Made by a program: the position numbers and the translations under genes. DNA of 64,000 nt from Limonium bicolor (lineage: Eukaryota > Streptophyta > Magnoliopsida > Caryophyllales > Plumbaginaceae), in NCBI GenBank assembly GCA_023374045.1, contig CM041777.1, positions 465,277,827 through 465,341,826 of the forward strand. The letters run 5' to 3'. Below are positions 12,311-26,033 of the stretch, piece by piece. Numbering within the stretch: the stretch's first letter is position 1; each line of letters starts with the position of its first letter. The notes below the pieces were generated by a model. That model was given only the letters and a program-made list of their open reading frames with translations. It was not told where the DNA came from and searched no databases.

Positions 12311-15300
12311 TGTAACACCCCAACTCAATCCAAACGTGGTCTCGCAACTTAACAGCAGATATATATATACACGTCACAGCGGAATTCTTTACACACCAGG
12401 ACCTTCCCACGGTCTGACTACAGGAATATACGAACATTAGTACATAACTACCTAACCAAATACATATTCTTCTTACAATCCTCTCACATCCTATACATCT
12501 TACTAACCCAATTGCCATACGAGTGTACATGCACAACTCGTAGGCCACACTTAACCTGCAGCACTTGTACCCCTCTTGACTCTCGCGACGGCGCCTCCTG
12601 ATGTTCACCTGTGTAGTAAAAACAGCCCCCAAAGGGGGTATAGCAGAAATGCTGGTACGATCCTCTCATGGCCCCCAAGCTTAACGCTGCGCTATGACGA
12701 CTAATTGTCGATAGCATGGAGGTTGATTAGATGCACAACATAATAGAAAGTGCAGTAAACAACAACTCAGATATGAACAATCAAAGTTCACACACAATGA
12801 ACGACTTAAATGTTCCCTTAATTAGAGAGTTAATTATTTAACTCCTTAAGTAATGTTCCCCTTATCTTAGTCCCATCCTTATCTCACCTCAATCTTAGTT
12901 TATCTTAATCTTAGAAACAACATCCTTTAATAAGGAGGGGATGTAGCTTATCTTAATCTTAATAATACAAACCATCCTTTAAAGAAATAGTTGCAACTCA
13001 TCTTAACCTTACCTTAATCTTAATCTCAACTTAATCTCAGTATACAAACCGTTCCTGGAAGGGAATGGTTGTAGCTTAATTCAAACCTGGGATTTAGGTG
13101 ATCCCACCGCACCATCTTAATGCCACCTACTCTGGACGGGAGTCCAGCGTAGCTGAGCCGGCAACCGGCCCTAGGCCCACAAGTCCGAAGACAAGTCCTT
13201 AAGCGGAGGGCGGATCTGATTCAGATACCGTCCCCCTTTTTTCTTAGCATGCATGACCGGAGATCGGTCCCGGGTTTCCTCACTCAAGATAGTTAGTAGT
13301 AGTCTCAGACCATGTTTGTTGGTTAACCTCTTTCGGTTTATATCACCCATTTAGGGAGTGTTCCTTAGTCTCACTCATTTCCTTACTAAACGTTAGTTAG
13401 TAAGTTCTCACGGTATGTTGTGTTAGTTTCAAACATCACACAACAATACAATAACAACCTATATTCAGGTTGAATGCTTTATCTGTTAGTGAGCACACAA
13501 GCCGAGGGACACCTCGTTAGCAGCAGGTCACAAGAAGAAACTGTACCGTTCACATTGGTCGTTCGTTTGCTGAATCCTCCGGAGTCCAGTTCCCAAGTCC
13601 TAAAAACACTCATCAGATTTAGGTTGTTAATCACTTAACTCAATTCAACTTAAGATCTTACTTAACTTGCTTAACCCTTAATGATCCCCCCTAACACCTC
13701 TTAAGTCTTGCAACTTAATCTGTACAAACTTAACCTTAAAACTTTTAAGCTTATACCTAACTTAATCCTAGGTCTATACCGCTTAGTAATCTTTGCCTCC
13801 CAATGGGGTCCCTTAATACCACTAAACTCTTAGGGTTCTTTTTTTTTTTAAGTCTTAAGGGTATCCGACCCACCGTCGACCCACCCACTGGGTCGGACCA
13901 TTCCAGAAATCCAACTCCGTCTCTAAAACTCCTCCGTCCGACCCACCGACTGGGTCGGACATACAGAAACTCTTATGCGGCTAACAGAGGTCCGTCCGAC
14001 CCAAACTTGGTCGGACCCCTGGGTCGGACGCCACCAGAACATGTCCAAAATTGTTAAATCTTCACCAAACTTCTCCTTAGCCTTTAATGTGTTTTAAATC
14101 ATTTAGACCTTAAACCCACCTTTAATATCCTCCCAAACTCATGAAAATCCCTCCAAAGATCATTCCAACCTTTAGCTAATATTGCAAGAAATTCCTAACA
14201 CTTGTCAATTAATCCTTATATTTCTAACATGTACATTTTGTCTAAAACTTCACTAACAAAGTGTTTCTTTTCTACCCATATAACTCCTCCTTAACATCAT
14301 TGCACTCATCTTTGCTTGTTTAACCTTCAAGGTCTCTAGCATGTCCATGCACAATTTCTCTTCTTTCACTTGTTACTCATCACTCTTAAACTCTTAAGCT
14401 TGCTTATACATTTCTTTCCATTACCTTAATACCTTGACATTGTTCTTCATTACCTTAACCATGCAACGCCCTCTTTAGCATTTCCACTTCTTTTTATGCA
14501 ACTTACCCACCATTCTCATGATCTAAACCTCTTATACGTTTCTAGTCATTTCCTGAGACTTACAACATTCTCCTACCTTTCACTTCCATCACCCAAGTCC
14601 ACACATTACCATTCAACCAAACCTTACTAGTCCACCACTAACATCACCACCTCTTACACAAACTTCCCGAACTCTCATTGTTCTTCTCTTAGTCATACCT
14701 AAATCATCTCAAAGCATTATACATCATTTCCTCCAGATTTGCACAAGTCTTACATTCCTCATACCATGACTTTGGGTGTTCAATGCACCATCCAAACGCT
14801 AATTCCTCATAGACCATTCTAGGTCATTATAAACCTCAAGAACTCTTAGTTAACTCATTTCCACTCAAATTCCTTTTTATGACTCCTAGTAAATCCTAGT
14901 CATATTAGTTCACCACCATCATCTAAACACTATTTTCTACTCAAATTTCGCCATAGCTTTCTGTATTGATCATGCCCACACACATTGTTTTCCTCATTCA
15001 ACCATCTCACACACATCAAGTCTTCTCATCACATTCATCACCAAACCAACTCATTCACAACAACTCATTATATTGCAATAATCTTAAATTGCATAGCAAC
15101 AAGGCTCTTAAATGACATGGCTCTTAGGCCCTTAAATGACTTAAACTTAAACACTGAATTTCCCACATATAAAGCCTTCAACCTGCAAATACACCCATCA
15201 ATCTTATAGTGGTTACAATACTCTTAAAATCCATCTTAAACTATATTACTAACTCATTCCCATTGGCTCCTTAGTCACAAGTTCACAAGCTTATTTAAGT

Positions 15301-16660
15301 TCTTTTCTTAGGTTACATAACCCATTACCTAATGTAAGCCCTAGGCTACATTGGTACCCATCTAAAACTCATTCCTTAAACCTTAAACCACCATTAGGTA
15401 AGTAATTTACCTTGTTTTCTCAAGCTTATCTTATTTTCCTCCTTAGACTTCTTCTTGCATGAATCTCGGCCACCACTTAAACTTCCTTTGCCAATGTTCT
15501 AACCAATATTCAATGACTCACATGAGTACTAAACAATACACTAACCTCAAGGAATGAAAACCTAGGTTAGAAATGTGTTCTAAGGCATACAAGTGGATGA
15601 TTACCTTTGAAGTCTTAAAGTAGACTTGGGCATTGAATGAAATAGGACCTCCACTAGTCCTTGGTGAATAAATCAAGCTAGAACAAGGCATAAAAACAAG
15701 GCCCCATGAGTAGTAATTTTCGGCCATGTAAGGAAGTGATGGAAACTTTGTTTTTCTTACATTTTCCTTACCTTGAATGAATGGAGAACCAAATGGGCTC
15801 TTCAAACTTTGAAGGATTTGAAAAGATAGAAAGATAGGTCTTGGCCTAACTAAGAGAAATCTATACTTGGTTTTTGATTTGGAGCAAAGATGAACACTTG
15901 GTGAGCATTTGAAGGTGGAGCACCCATGGATGGAGCTCTCTCAGTTTTGGAGCAAGAGAAGGGAAGAAGAAACCATGGAAGAAGAGGAATGAAGAGAGAG
16001 AAGAAGAAAGGTGGCTTATTAAGAGATATTTTGCTTTTATAAAGCAAATAGTAACTTCACTTATTTCCCTCTTCTTTTCTTTAATTGAATGACTCATGTG
16101 GTGACTCACCACTCTTAAAAATCGGCCCCCTTGTTAAACAAGGACATGTTTGGCCTTTATTGACCAATTAACTAAACTAAGTTGATTAAAGACTAAACTA
16201 GTCACTCTTTGGCACTATTCACAAATTAGTGCACATATTTCTGAAATTTTTGATTTCTCATTGATTTAGGCTTCCTAATGTGATACTAATTAGTACACAT
16301 GTTGATTAAAGAGTAATGATGGACATTTAGCCACTCAAAACTCAATTCTAAGACAATTTCTCAAAAATGTGCTTTAAGACTTCTTAAAGCACATTTTGTG
16401 TTTTAACTTGTTTTCAAGCTTGGTTTTCTTAGCTAATTGATTTAAAATGTCCATTAGCATATTACTAAAGTCTTATAATGGTATTTGGGTGCTAATAAAA
16501 GTCACTCCAAGCTTACAGCATGTTTTGCTCAAATGGCCCTTAAGGCACCTTTTGTGTTTTCCTTGGTTTAAATTGTCTACCAATCTTTCTAAGGCATATT
16601 CTTGCCTTACTACATCATAATTTGATGTTTACTTAGCATACTTAGGTTTGGGGTATTTCA
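12311..16660 (-). repeat. 5' LTR of element A (4350 bp)
   Basis: This is a direct repeat of 2583-7068. The part above about 15,200 is nearly identical to its partner apart from one deletion of about 50 bp near 15,810. The part from 12,311 to about 15,200 differs at many sites, mostly single-base losses in this copy. It contains the stem-loop array at 13863-14030 and the palindrome CCCCCAAAGGGGG at 12626-12638. Confidence 0.92.
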
Positions 16661-19263
16661 TTAGCAGACTTTTTAGAAGTGTTATATGGCTTATATACAT
16701 TTATATGTATTTATTATAAAGTATAAATCAAGTTTTAAAACTATATAGTAAAATAAAGCTACAGCCGAGAATTAAATAGTTTAATTGGTGATTTTTGAAG
16801 TATATAGCTATACTAGCTTATATTATGAATTTTGGGAGTATTAAAAATAGCTACAAGTATTTAAATGGCTAGTTTAATAAGTTATGTGGCTAGAATGTAA
16901 ATTTTGAAAAGTTTAGTGTACAATTAATAATTGTCGAGAGCTTAAGGGGTTGATTGGTATTATGATATAATATACGGTAGGAATTAATATTATGAATTTT
17001 GGTGAATTTAAATAAGTGTTTAAGTGTTAAAATAGCATTTTATAATGTTTTGGGGCTATTTTGTAATTTATGGAAAGATTGGGATAAAACCGAATTACTA
17101 ATGATTTTATGGGTATATTAAAGTATTAATTATGAAATTAAGTCTTGGTCAAAGTGTTGACCAAAAACTTTGGATTAAAATGATTTATGACATAAAATAT
17201 TAAGTTTATAAAAGTTATGGGGTGAATATGTAATTTATAGAAATTAATATGTAAAACCGAATTGGACAAGGGGTGGAAATGTAATTTATAAAATATATGG
17301 GCCATCTCGGTTATTTAAAAGAATTTGATATTAAAACTATATTTTATAAGTTGATATGTAACTTATATAAAGTTTGGGGTTAAGTTGTAAATAAAGGAAA
17401 GATGTATATTAAAACCGAGAATTAATGTGGTCATTTAGTAATTTATAAAAGTTAGAATATTTGGTTTGTAATTACTGAAAGTTTAAAGGGGTTAATTAAT
17501 AATTACAATGGTTAATGTGGGTAATTAATGAATTATAAAGGTTATAAGGTTATTTGGCAATTTATAAAAGTTAATGTGTCCAATATACAATTACCGAAAT
17601 TATAAGGTTGGTTTGTTTTAATAAAGAAAGGAATTAAAATTAAGTAATATGGTATATTATGGAGTATAATATAAAGTTTATAAAATAATTGTGGTTAAAA
17701 TAAAAATAACCAAATCATATTAATATATGGAATAAGTGGGAATAATTATGGATATAATTAATGAGATAAAGATATCTTAAATTGGAAATTCATTACCACA
17801 TAAAATAACGAACTGATGAACTACCTAGAACCACTGTTAAATTACAGGGGAAAATAAAGAACATACGGGGTTAGTATACTATGAGTATTAGTTCTACAGT
17901 GACAGTACTGTAATATTTAGTGAATAATCATATTAATATTACCCAGTATTGCATGTATATATAATAGCGTACGGGAAGGAATTACTGAACGTGAGTTTGT
18001 CAAGCTAGCAGTTACACGGTGAACGGTATGTTAATTGTGTGGTCTGAATGTCCTAAGGATTTTCCTGAGGTCCACGTTGTGTGTTTAAATTGTTAAGAGC
18101 GATATCTGTGATTTATGTATATGATATTTTATACTGTATTGCTCGACACCACTGCGTTTTATTTTACGCGAACGTCTTATGACTGGAAGTTTATACATCT
18201 AAACTGGAACAAGACTAACTGATCTTTAGGTATTATTGAACCTAACTGATGGTCAACTGTTATAGTCTTAACTCAAGGATTGGATATTGTATCACTGACT
18301 AAAGGGCTAACTTATAAAGAGAGGAATCCAGACTGTTTCGACTTTCTGGTTGCGCATCGTGATCACTACGAGAGACTTCAATGGGGAGTCACTCAAGGGA
18401 ATCCATTGTCCACATTCGACGATGGCGGAGGGCACTACCGTTGGTGCACAGGTTCGACCGGATCGTCAATATATTATCCAGGGCCATAATGTCAGCTGGT
18501 AACGGTTCCATTGGAACCCAGGGGACTATTGTCCATTATTAAGTTATTAAGGGTTGTCTTAACATGACGCCTGAGGTGGAATTTAACTGGAAAAGGTTAA
18601 GTGATTGGTTTAAAGGATAAGGGCCAGGTGGCCAACTAACAAGTACAGTTATTTAATATGCGTATCTTGTTTGGTTATTGTTTATGGATTATTGATGATT
18701 GATTATCTGGTTGTTATTATGTGAGGTGATTTGCAGGTGAACTGTTCTGTGTTTGTTTGGCATTTACAGTTATTACTGTTATTATTGTAAACCAGTATTT
18801 CATGTAAAGAATATAATATCAAGATGACTAAAATGACTTAAGGAATCTGGATGACTTAGGACTACATTTAGCATACCAGCATTTCGATTGCTGAGCCTTT
18901 CAATGGGCAAAACATTTCAGGTTACTGAAGAAGACAAGCCGGAGTGGGGGGCATAGGGTAGCTGATGGGTTTTAATAAAGAACTCTTTAAGTTTGTTATG
19001 TATTGTATTAAGGAGATTATTGTATTCAGTTAGTTGCTCATTTAGTTTGGATTTGGTTTGTAATAATTATAGTGCTCAGTATCTTGTTCATCACAGCGTG
19101 AGGAGTTAATGTTGTTGGAAGAGAGTAAGGATGCCTTGTTACTCACAAGGGTGAGTAACGGCGTGTAACACCAAGGATAGATAGTTTTATTTTCCGCTGC
19201 GAACGTTATTTATTATGCTACGACTTGCGATGTTATTACAGCTTTAGGATTAGGGGTGTTACA
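16661..19263 (+). mobile_element. Right half of the old plus-strand LTR
   Basis: This continues the sequence interrupted at 2582, starting with the second TTAGC. It ends with GGGGTGTTACA at 19263, the LTR 3' end typical of this family. A weak form of the family's conserved block (GCTGAGCC, a run, then TTTCAGGTTAC) lies at about 18890-18930. No gene is visible; the 69-codon open frame at 18280 lies in LTR sequence. What follows 19263 is not a primer site, so this is either a 3' LTR or a solo LTR. Confidence 0.55.
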
Positions 19264-19483
19264 GGTTGTAAAAAGAACCGCTGAGATAGAACGTTTTTAA
19301 AAATCTCGCTAACCTATCTCCGCGGTTCTTACTTGTAACCGTCGTGAAAGGCTCATTTTAAATAATAAAAAACCCTATCGCAGTGGTTCCTCCTAAAAAC
19401 CGCTGAGATAGGTCAGTTAAATATACCTAGCGCGCGCGACTCCCTCCTTCTCCCTCTTCAACCTAATCCCTCTTTGTGCGTAG

Positions 19484-19645
19484 ATGAAGAAGACAACGAC
19501 GATTTCTGGCGACACTGCGACTGTTTCCGCGCCACCGCCACCGCCATCTTCTCCTTCCACGCGTGCCACCAGCCTTCGCCGTGGCCGTCGCCAGCACCTA
19601 CCGCCGGTTCGCAGGCGTCGCACGCGCGACCTGCAGAAAACAGAG
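19484..19645 (+). CDS. Possible GC-rich 5' exon within the CACTA element
   Basis: An ATG at 19484 opens 54 codons of Ser/Thr/Pro- and Arg-rich sequence in a GC-rich island unlike its AT-rich flanks. It is followed by a good splice donor (CAGAG|GTTAGA). A pyrimidine-rich acceptor ends at CTGCAG (19854), but the frame closes a few codons later. It may be an untranslated leader, a captured gene fragment or a real short first exon. No function can be assigned. Confidence 0.25.
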
Positions 19646-20480
19646 GTTAGAATTTCGAATTCTAACTTCAAACAATGTTAATTATTGTCTGGTTGATTGA
19701 AAAACTAGTTGTAATGTAGTTGTTGATTGCTAGTTTAGTTGTGTGTGCATAATTTGAGTATTGATATATTATTGAATAAGTATAAATAGTTGTGTATACA
19801 AGATGTTCGATAAAATGTCTAAGTTGATAATTTTGCTGTTTTTGCCCTCTGCAGACAATGACGGAGACAGTTTGAGAAAATTTCATTTTGTATTTGTATA
19901 TTAGGTAGAGCCACTAGCTAGTAGACCTTGTAGCCCCCTACTAATATCAACTAGTAAACTAAGAGACTTCTTTTCTTTCTTTTCTTATACGTAACTAGTA
20001 CAATTAGTTCTTGGAACTATAAGAAAGAAAAAATCTGCACACACACGATTGGAACAATTTGTAAATAAAAAACAAATAAAATATAAAATGAAGTAATCAT
20101 TGCATTTTTAGATGTTAATATAAAATGAATAAATAGTAGAATAATTTGTCAAATTATGGACTCTGTTGCTTTCAGTATCTTCTTTTCACATAAGCTTCAA
20201 CAGAGTGAAGAGAAAGTGGAGCAACAATTGGGGTGGTCTCTACGTCTTCTTCTTTCTCATTTCTTCTGATGTGGAGCAAGAATGGAAATGTAACATCTTC
20301 ATCTATCTTTTTTATCTTTTATTTATCTTCTTAATATGATAATGCTTAAGTAATGGATGTTGGGTTGGGGTAAAAACACCAAGCTTAAAAGCATTAATTA
20401 AGTACTAAACAACTTCATTCTTCAACATTTTTACTTATACAACCAAACTTCATACTTGTTAATTAATTCATTATTCATAT

Positions 20481-23400
20481 TGTAACACCCCTACCGTTAA
20501 TACTGTCATTACCGTCTAATCTCCTCGTACTTCCAGATTCACGCAGCGGTACATACTTACATACGGTGGGTGATACAATGCCGTTAGTCACCCACGTGAC
20601 TAACAAAGCTACTACTATAAGCTACTACTACTATATACAACATCGGTCGATGGACCGGAATCCCGAGTACTACACATCTACAATACATACTCCTTTTACC
20701 AAGGAAATACTACAATGTTCCATTCACACTTTGCTCCTTATATTCCATACAATACAATAAACACAACCGAGTTTACTAGGTTCCAAATACAAATACAATA
20801 CTCCTTCCAAGTTCATCTATACCCATCAAGAGTCCACAACTACCCATTCCTCACAACTACATACAAGGCTCCAAGCCTTTTATGATTCTCTAAACTATAA
20901 ATTCTAGCTATCCAAGTATAGTCGCCGGTCTCTTACCGTGATCATGTCTGCTTCCGGTACCTGCACAATAAAAACGTCCCCCTAGGGGGTCAGCTTACGC
21001 TGAATATGATAACCGCATAACCCGCGTACTAGTGAGGGTACGCCGACCACTTGGTCGAATACATGCAATTGATTTCCTTCAAACATACATGCATACATGC
21101 TCTTATACATAATATTACAATACATTACGCAAGGAATACATACATACACGTCAATACACACTCTTCAATACATACATGGTAACCCATACAAGCCATCAGA
21201 TACATTCTTACCTTTCCGGGATCCGCAATACACAATACATACATAATACATACGCAATACATACACAATACACCATCCTTGTTAGCTCATGTTGGTCTAC
21301 CCGGGTTAATCGGGTGGAGATTACTCTTTTACTCGTTCCACAGTACTTACGCATACATACTCATTCTCATACATACTTACTTACTTACTCTTACTCATGT
21401 TAAGTCGTCGGGACCTCCGGCCCGGGGACTACTCCGTCCCACCACCTGGATTTACTTGACTCACCAATCCGGGATGCTACCCATTTAAGGGTTTGGGCCG
21501 CGGACCAGTTTAGAGTCAGGAATCGGATCCAACCTCTTGTGTCTCCTCATCCTCACGCGTGGCCAAAGCTATATCGGACTTCTACTCATTCCAATTTATT
21601 CCTTACTTATGTTAGGAGTTAGGTAGTTAGGAATTAGTAGAAGTCACACATCCAAGCCACATACACATTACATTGTTCATATACACATCCATACGCAATA
21701 TACAATACAATACAATATACAAGTACACTACAGATACAAATACACTTCATCATTATTCATATATTTCATGAATTATACAAACTAGTGTTCAAGACAATAA
21801 ATATCAAGAACAACATAAGTCAAGCACAGGTAAGTGCAATATAGTCCGATTCATGCATTTATCTTATTTAGGTGATCAAATAAGCACGCAAATCGGGGTA
21901 ACCAGATTAGGATACAGGGCATGAAGAAATCATACCTTTTACTGCAATTTACTCTACCGGGTGTCGCTTTGTTCCTTAGTCCTTACTTGTTCCTCGAGTC
22001 CTAGTCTCGAACCAATGACTACATGCCAAATGGTTCAATTAATACTAAGCATTGCAATACATACACAGTTACTACTCCCGAACTTACCCCGTTATCCCGT
22101 TGTTTCGATTTAACTTATTGTTCCTATACTTACAACTTTCTTACCTACTTCTCCAACTTGTTTATACCTTCAATGATCCTTAAGCGTCATTAATTAAGTA
22201 CTATTTATCTTATACTATCATTACCATTCACTTCCTTACTTTATAAACCATTTACACAACTTATTTTTACAATTCTGTGTTGGTCCGGGGCCTTGTCCGG
22301 GTCTTAAGTCCTGGACCAACATGTGGTCACTACTCTCGGCCTGATTTCAATTATGGTCCGGGACCTTATACTTAAGGTAAGTCCCAGACTAGAAGCAATC
22401 TTGAGTCTCGAACATATTTTCAACTTGGTCCGGGTCCTTGTACATAAGTCAAGTCCCGGACCCATACTTACTGCAACTCTCGGCCTATTTTGATGGGTGG
22501 TCCGGGTCCTCGTATGGGACCTAAGTCCCGGACCACCCTCTGTTATCAACTCTCGGCATAATTTTGTACACTGGTCCGGGACTTAGTCCTGGACTAAGGT
22601 CCCGGACCCTGCTAAACTTTTACAGTTTTTAAGTGTCTCCTATTCTGTTACAATGCTAACTTTGGCCAATTAATTCCCCATTGTTCCCACACTTAATCAT
22701 ACATGTTTAAGCACCTAATTAAACTTCTAAACATGTCTAAATCCATTACCAATTCATTACTCCTCTTCATACTAATTCACACATACATTTTCTACATTCC
22801 CCTTCCAACACTTACAGTTTTTCCCTTAGTTATGTTTGCTACAGATTTTGGTTCCTACTTCCCCCATGCATACTCTCATCTCTTAATGCCATTTCCAAAG
22901 CCTACAATGCACTATCTTACCTTCCAATTCATTCCCAAGCAACTACAATATCTATTCCCAAGTCCAACACTCTTTTTACCAATTCTTACATACTAATTCT
23001 TCCTAACTTCTCCAATACATTTTTAAGCACTTTGCTACAGATTTTACACTTCTTATTTCTCACACTACAACTACCACTTCATCACTACTAAACATACCTA
23101 CTCAATCCAATATACACCTTGGTCCTCCCATTCACCAAGTCATTCCATAAATGTACATTTCCTACTAAAATTTTGCTATAGTTCACCTACAATTCTCACT
23201 TATCCACACATACCTATTATCACCAAAATCATTCCTATTCTAGCCACACCCATACAAGGGTCCTACCAGCAATACAAGCAATCTTAATACATCAATACTC
23301 CATGAAACAACAATACTAATACTCATACACAATTTACTTGGCTTCTAGGCCTACAATTCACACACTTGCTCACAATTACTAAAATTTCCACAACTACACT

Positions 23401-24824
23401 ACTAATGCAACAGTTTAGGTTCTTTTATTTGTTTACCCATTCCCATTACTCTAATGCATGAAAATATAGCATTGAGAGAGAGCTCTTACCTTAAAGCTCT
23501 TATTTCCTTCAATTCCTTTTTCAATTCTCCTCTTCCTCTCTTTCTTGCACAAATCGGTTTTGTGGGGAATGGAGTTGCCAAACTCCATTCCCATTACCCA
23601 AAGCATACAAACAAGTATAATTAATATACTAACCCTTAGATTTATACTAACTCATTGAGATGTTTTAAACAAAATTTCTAGGGTTTACCTTTTGAAGCTT
23701 TTAGGAGGGGTTTTAGCCCTTGGTTCAAGAAGGTGAATCCACCACCATTGCAAGGTTGATATTATGCTCAAAGGAGAGAGAAAAACAGAGCATTAAAAAT
23801 GGGGCAAAAATCGGTTGTGAAAGAAGGTGAAGGGAACATGAGTTTTTCATGTAGATTTTTACCTCATTGGAGAGAGGAGACTCCAAGCTACACATTGATG
23901 CTATTTTCTTCACCAATGGGGTATACCCACGAAAATAAACTTCCTCATTTTTGGATTTTGAAAAGAGAGAAGTGTAGAGGAGAATGAGGGGAGTTCAAAT
24001 ATATAATTTGTTTTCGATTTGGAGCTTACATGAGGATAGAGCATGAGGATGAAGAAGGGAAGCCATTGTTGTTGTTGGAGAAGCTCAAGAAATCGCCCAC
24101 CAGCAGAGAGAGGAGGGAGAAATCGCTGGATGAGGAAGAAAGGAGAAAGAGAAAAGAGAGAGTGAGGTGAGAGAGAGTGTGGGGGTTACTTTTTATTTTT
24201 CTTATTTGTCTTTTAGCATATTAGGAAGTGAAGAGGGTGTGTGAGAGGGGGGGGGGGGCTGCGACCAACACACACACACACACTCACTTTTTTTGCTTTT
24301 TATTTACAAAAGTGGATACACTAGTTTTATTTAATTACACTCTCACCCCACTACTTCCCGGTTGTTACAGTTTTTACTAACCGGAACCCGTTTTCCGGAA
24401 TTTTCTCATTTCTTTACTTTTATTAATTATTAAGCTTCTGTTAATGCTTATTAATTATTATTTAATGATTTATAATTTTTATGGTTTCGTTTGACCACTT
24501 AAAATCACGTTTTCGAGTTTTCTCGAAAAATGTGCGCTAAAGCTCTATTAGCGTTTTAATACATTATTTGGTTCTGTTTTCTTCGGGAGTTATTCCCATA
24601 TATTATTTTGGTCTTATTAAACCCTAGGAATCCACATAATACGCTAACCAAGGTCTCATACCTCCTATGGTTATTTAACGCTTATTTAGCGTTTTACGCT
24701 TTTTAAGCGTTTCTTTATTTCTTTTGGATTTATTTTTCCTTACCAATATTACGTAGGCACTATTAGGCTCTTAAATACATATTAGAATTATTTTAATCGC
24801 TATATTTAAGTTCAGGGTATTTCA
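20481..24824 (-). mobile_element. Solo LTR B (4344 bp) of the long-LTR gypsy family
   Basis: The plus strand begins TGTAACACCCC and ends CAGGGTATTTCA, the same ends as element A. It is flanked by the direct repeat CATAT (20476-20480 and 24825-24829), so it is a complete solo LTR left by LTR-LTR recombination. It contains the palindrome CCCCCTAGGGGG (20978-20989), a five-unit stem-loop array (22281-22610), a conserved block near 24490-24545 and a run of 11 or so Gs near 24250. No genes are visible. Confidence 0.93.
22281..22610. repeat. Five-unit GGTCCGGG stem-loop array
   Basis: Five units each start with GGTCCGGG and close with a complementary GTCC(C/T)GGACC-like or diverged arm, spaced about 60-75 bp apart. 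Between units the phrase ACTCTCGGC(C/A)T recurs. It sits 2.2-2.5 kb from the LTR start, as in related LTRs. Confidence 0.85.
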
Positions 24825-24829
24825 CATAT

Positions 24830-26033
24830 TGTCAAGTTAATTAATTGCAGTAAATTAAGTAATAACAATCATCTTAGATAAACAACTATATCAACTATCA
24901 TACGTATTATCTTCTTGATAAAGTTTTCAATTGATGTCTAAAGTTTGTATAAATTGACAAATTGTAGTTCAAGTCCTACCAAAATTAAGAGTGTGCCTTC
25001 TTCATATAATTCAAGTGGTTGAAAATTAGAATAATATGTTAATCATTTATTGGGTTTAGTTTTGACATGTGAAAAATATATGTAAGAGGTTTTTAATAAG
25101 AAAAAATTTGAGCTTTTAAATTTCAACTAAGGATTGATTAAAGTAGGGGACATGTAATTTTAAAAGAAAAGCTTAGGCATTGTTTCCTTATCTGAATTAC
25201 TTGTTTAACTTGTTTTTGTTTGCTATTTCATGGCTTCGCCCCTGTCTACAGAGATTGGTTAGAAGTTTCTGTAGCACCCGCATCTCAAATTGAAGAAGGG
25301 GCTTTTTAGATCCTATTATCACTCGGGATGAAACTGGTAATATACTTAAACTAAATTATCTTTTCATTCTCTTTAATCACGGTAATGGTGTGTCCTCTTC
25401 ATTTTTTGCTAGTTATTAGGAAAATAGTTGTAGCATAGACAAATGGGATAGAGATGTTATATCTAGTCATTAATTAGTTGCTGGTGAATGGTTGCTGCCA
25501 ATTGTTGATTTTTTTTGTCATTGTGAATAAGAAATTGGTGAATGCTTAATGATAAGCATGGGATTAGCCCGATTATGCAAACATCATGCCGAATTTCTAG
25601 AATTGTTGTTTGTGTATAACATTCTTTACTTTTCTTTGTCAGGTATTCCGCATATTCTATCGAATTTGTACCAATACTTTCCCAGCCCATCACCAAAACA
25701 GTCTCCTACCTTCCCCCTCTGTACAACCTTAAAACAACTAAGTAATTAAACTTTATTTTTTGTTTTAACAATGCAATGAGTTGTTGATGTTAAATGACTA
25801 CTATCTTAATTACTTGTGTTGGAATTGTTAGAATAAGGCTAGGTTAGTTACGTTGGATCGTTAGAGTACTTAGGCTAGGTTAGTTTGGTTGGAACCTTGG
25901 AGCAGTGCTTGGAACCTGAGAGTTTGGTGAGATATCATGAAATATCAATCTAGTAGAAACAAGCTCTACATATATACAAATGCAAACAAAACTGAAAGAC
26001 AAATCTTATACATGTTTTGTTTTCCCCTATACA
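24830..26033 (+). other. CACTA interior without a clear gene
   Basis: AT-rich sequence with possible splice sites (CTGTCTACAG|A near 25250, TTTGTCAGG near 25642) but no recognisable exon. It is read as intron or 5' region of the transposon gene that starts at 26034. Confidence 0.35.

Larger units (their letters stand above)
2583..16660 (-). mobile_element. Element A: full-length gypsy LTR retrotransposon, decayed
   Basis: Two long direct repeats (2583-7068 and 12311-16660) bracket a 5.24 kb interior. Each repeat begins TGTAACACCCC and ends GGGGTATTTCA on the plus strand, so on the minus strand the LTR runs TGAAATACCCC to GGGGTGTTACA. A purine tract next to 7068 and a primer-site remnant next to 12311 set the orientation as minus. 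The 5-bp TTAGC at 2578-2582 is repeated at 16661-16665 as the target duplication, so this is one complete insertion into the older LTR. The interior keeps only traces of pol (an integrase motif near 8680). LTR length and ends match elements C, D and E and both solo LTRs, so all belong to one broad family. Confidence 0.93.
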
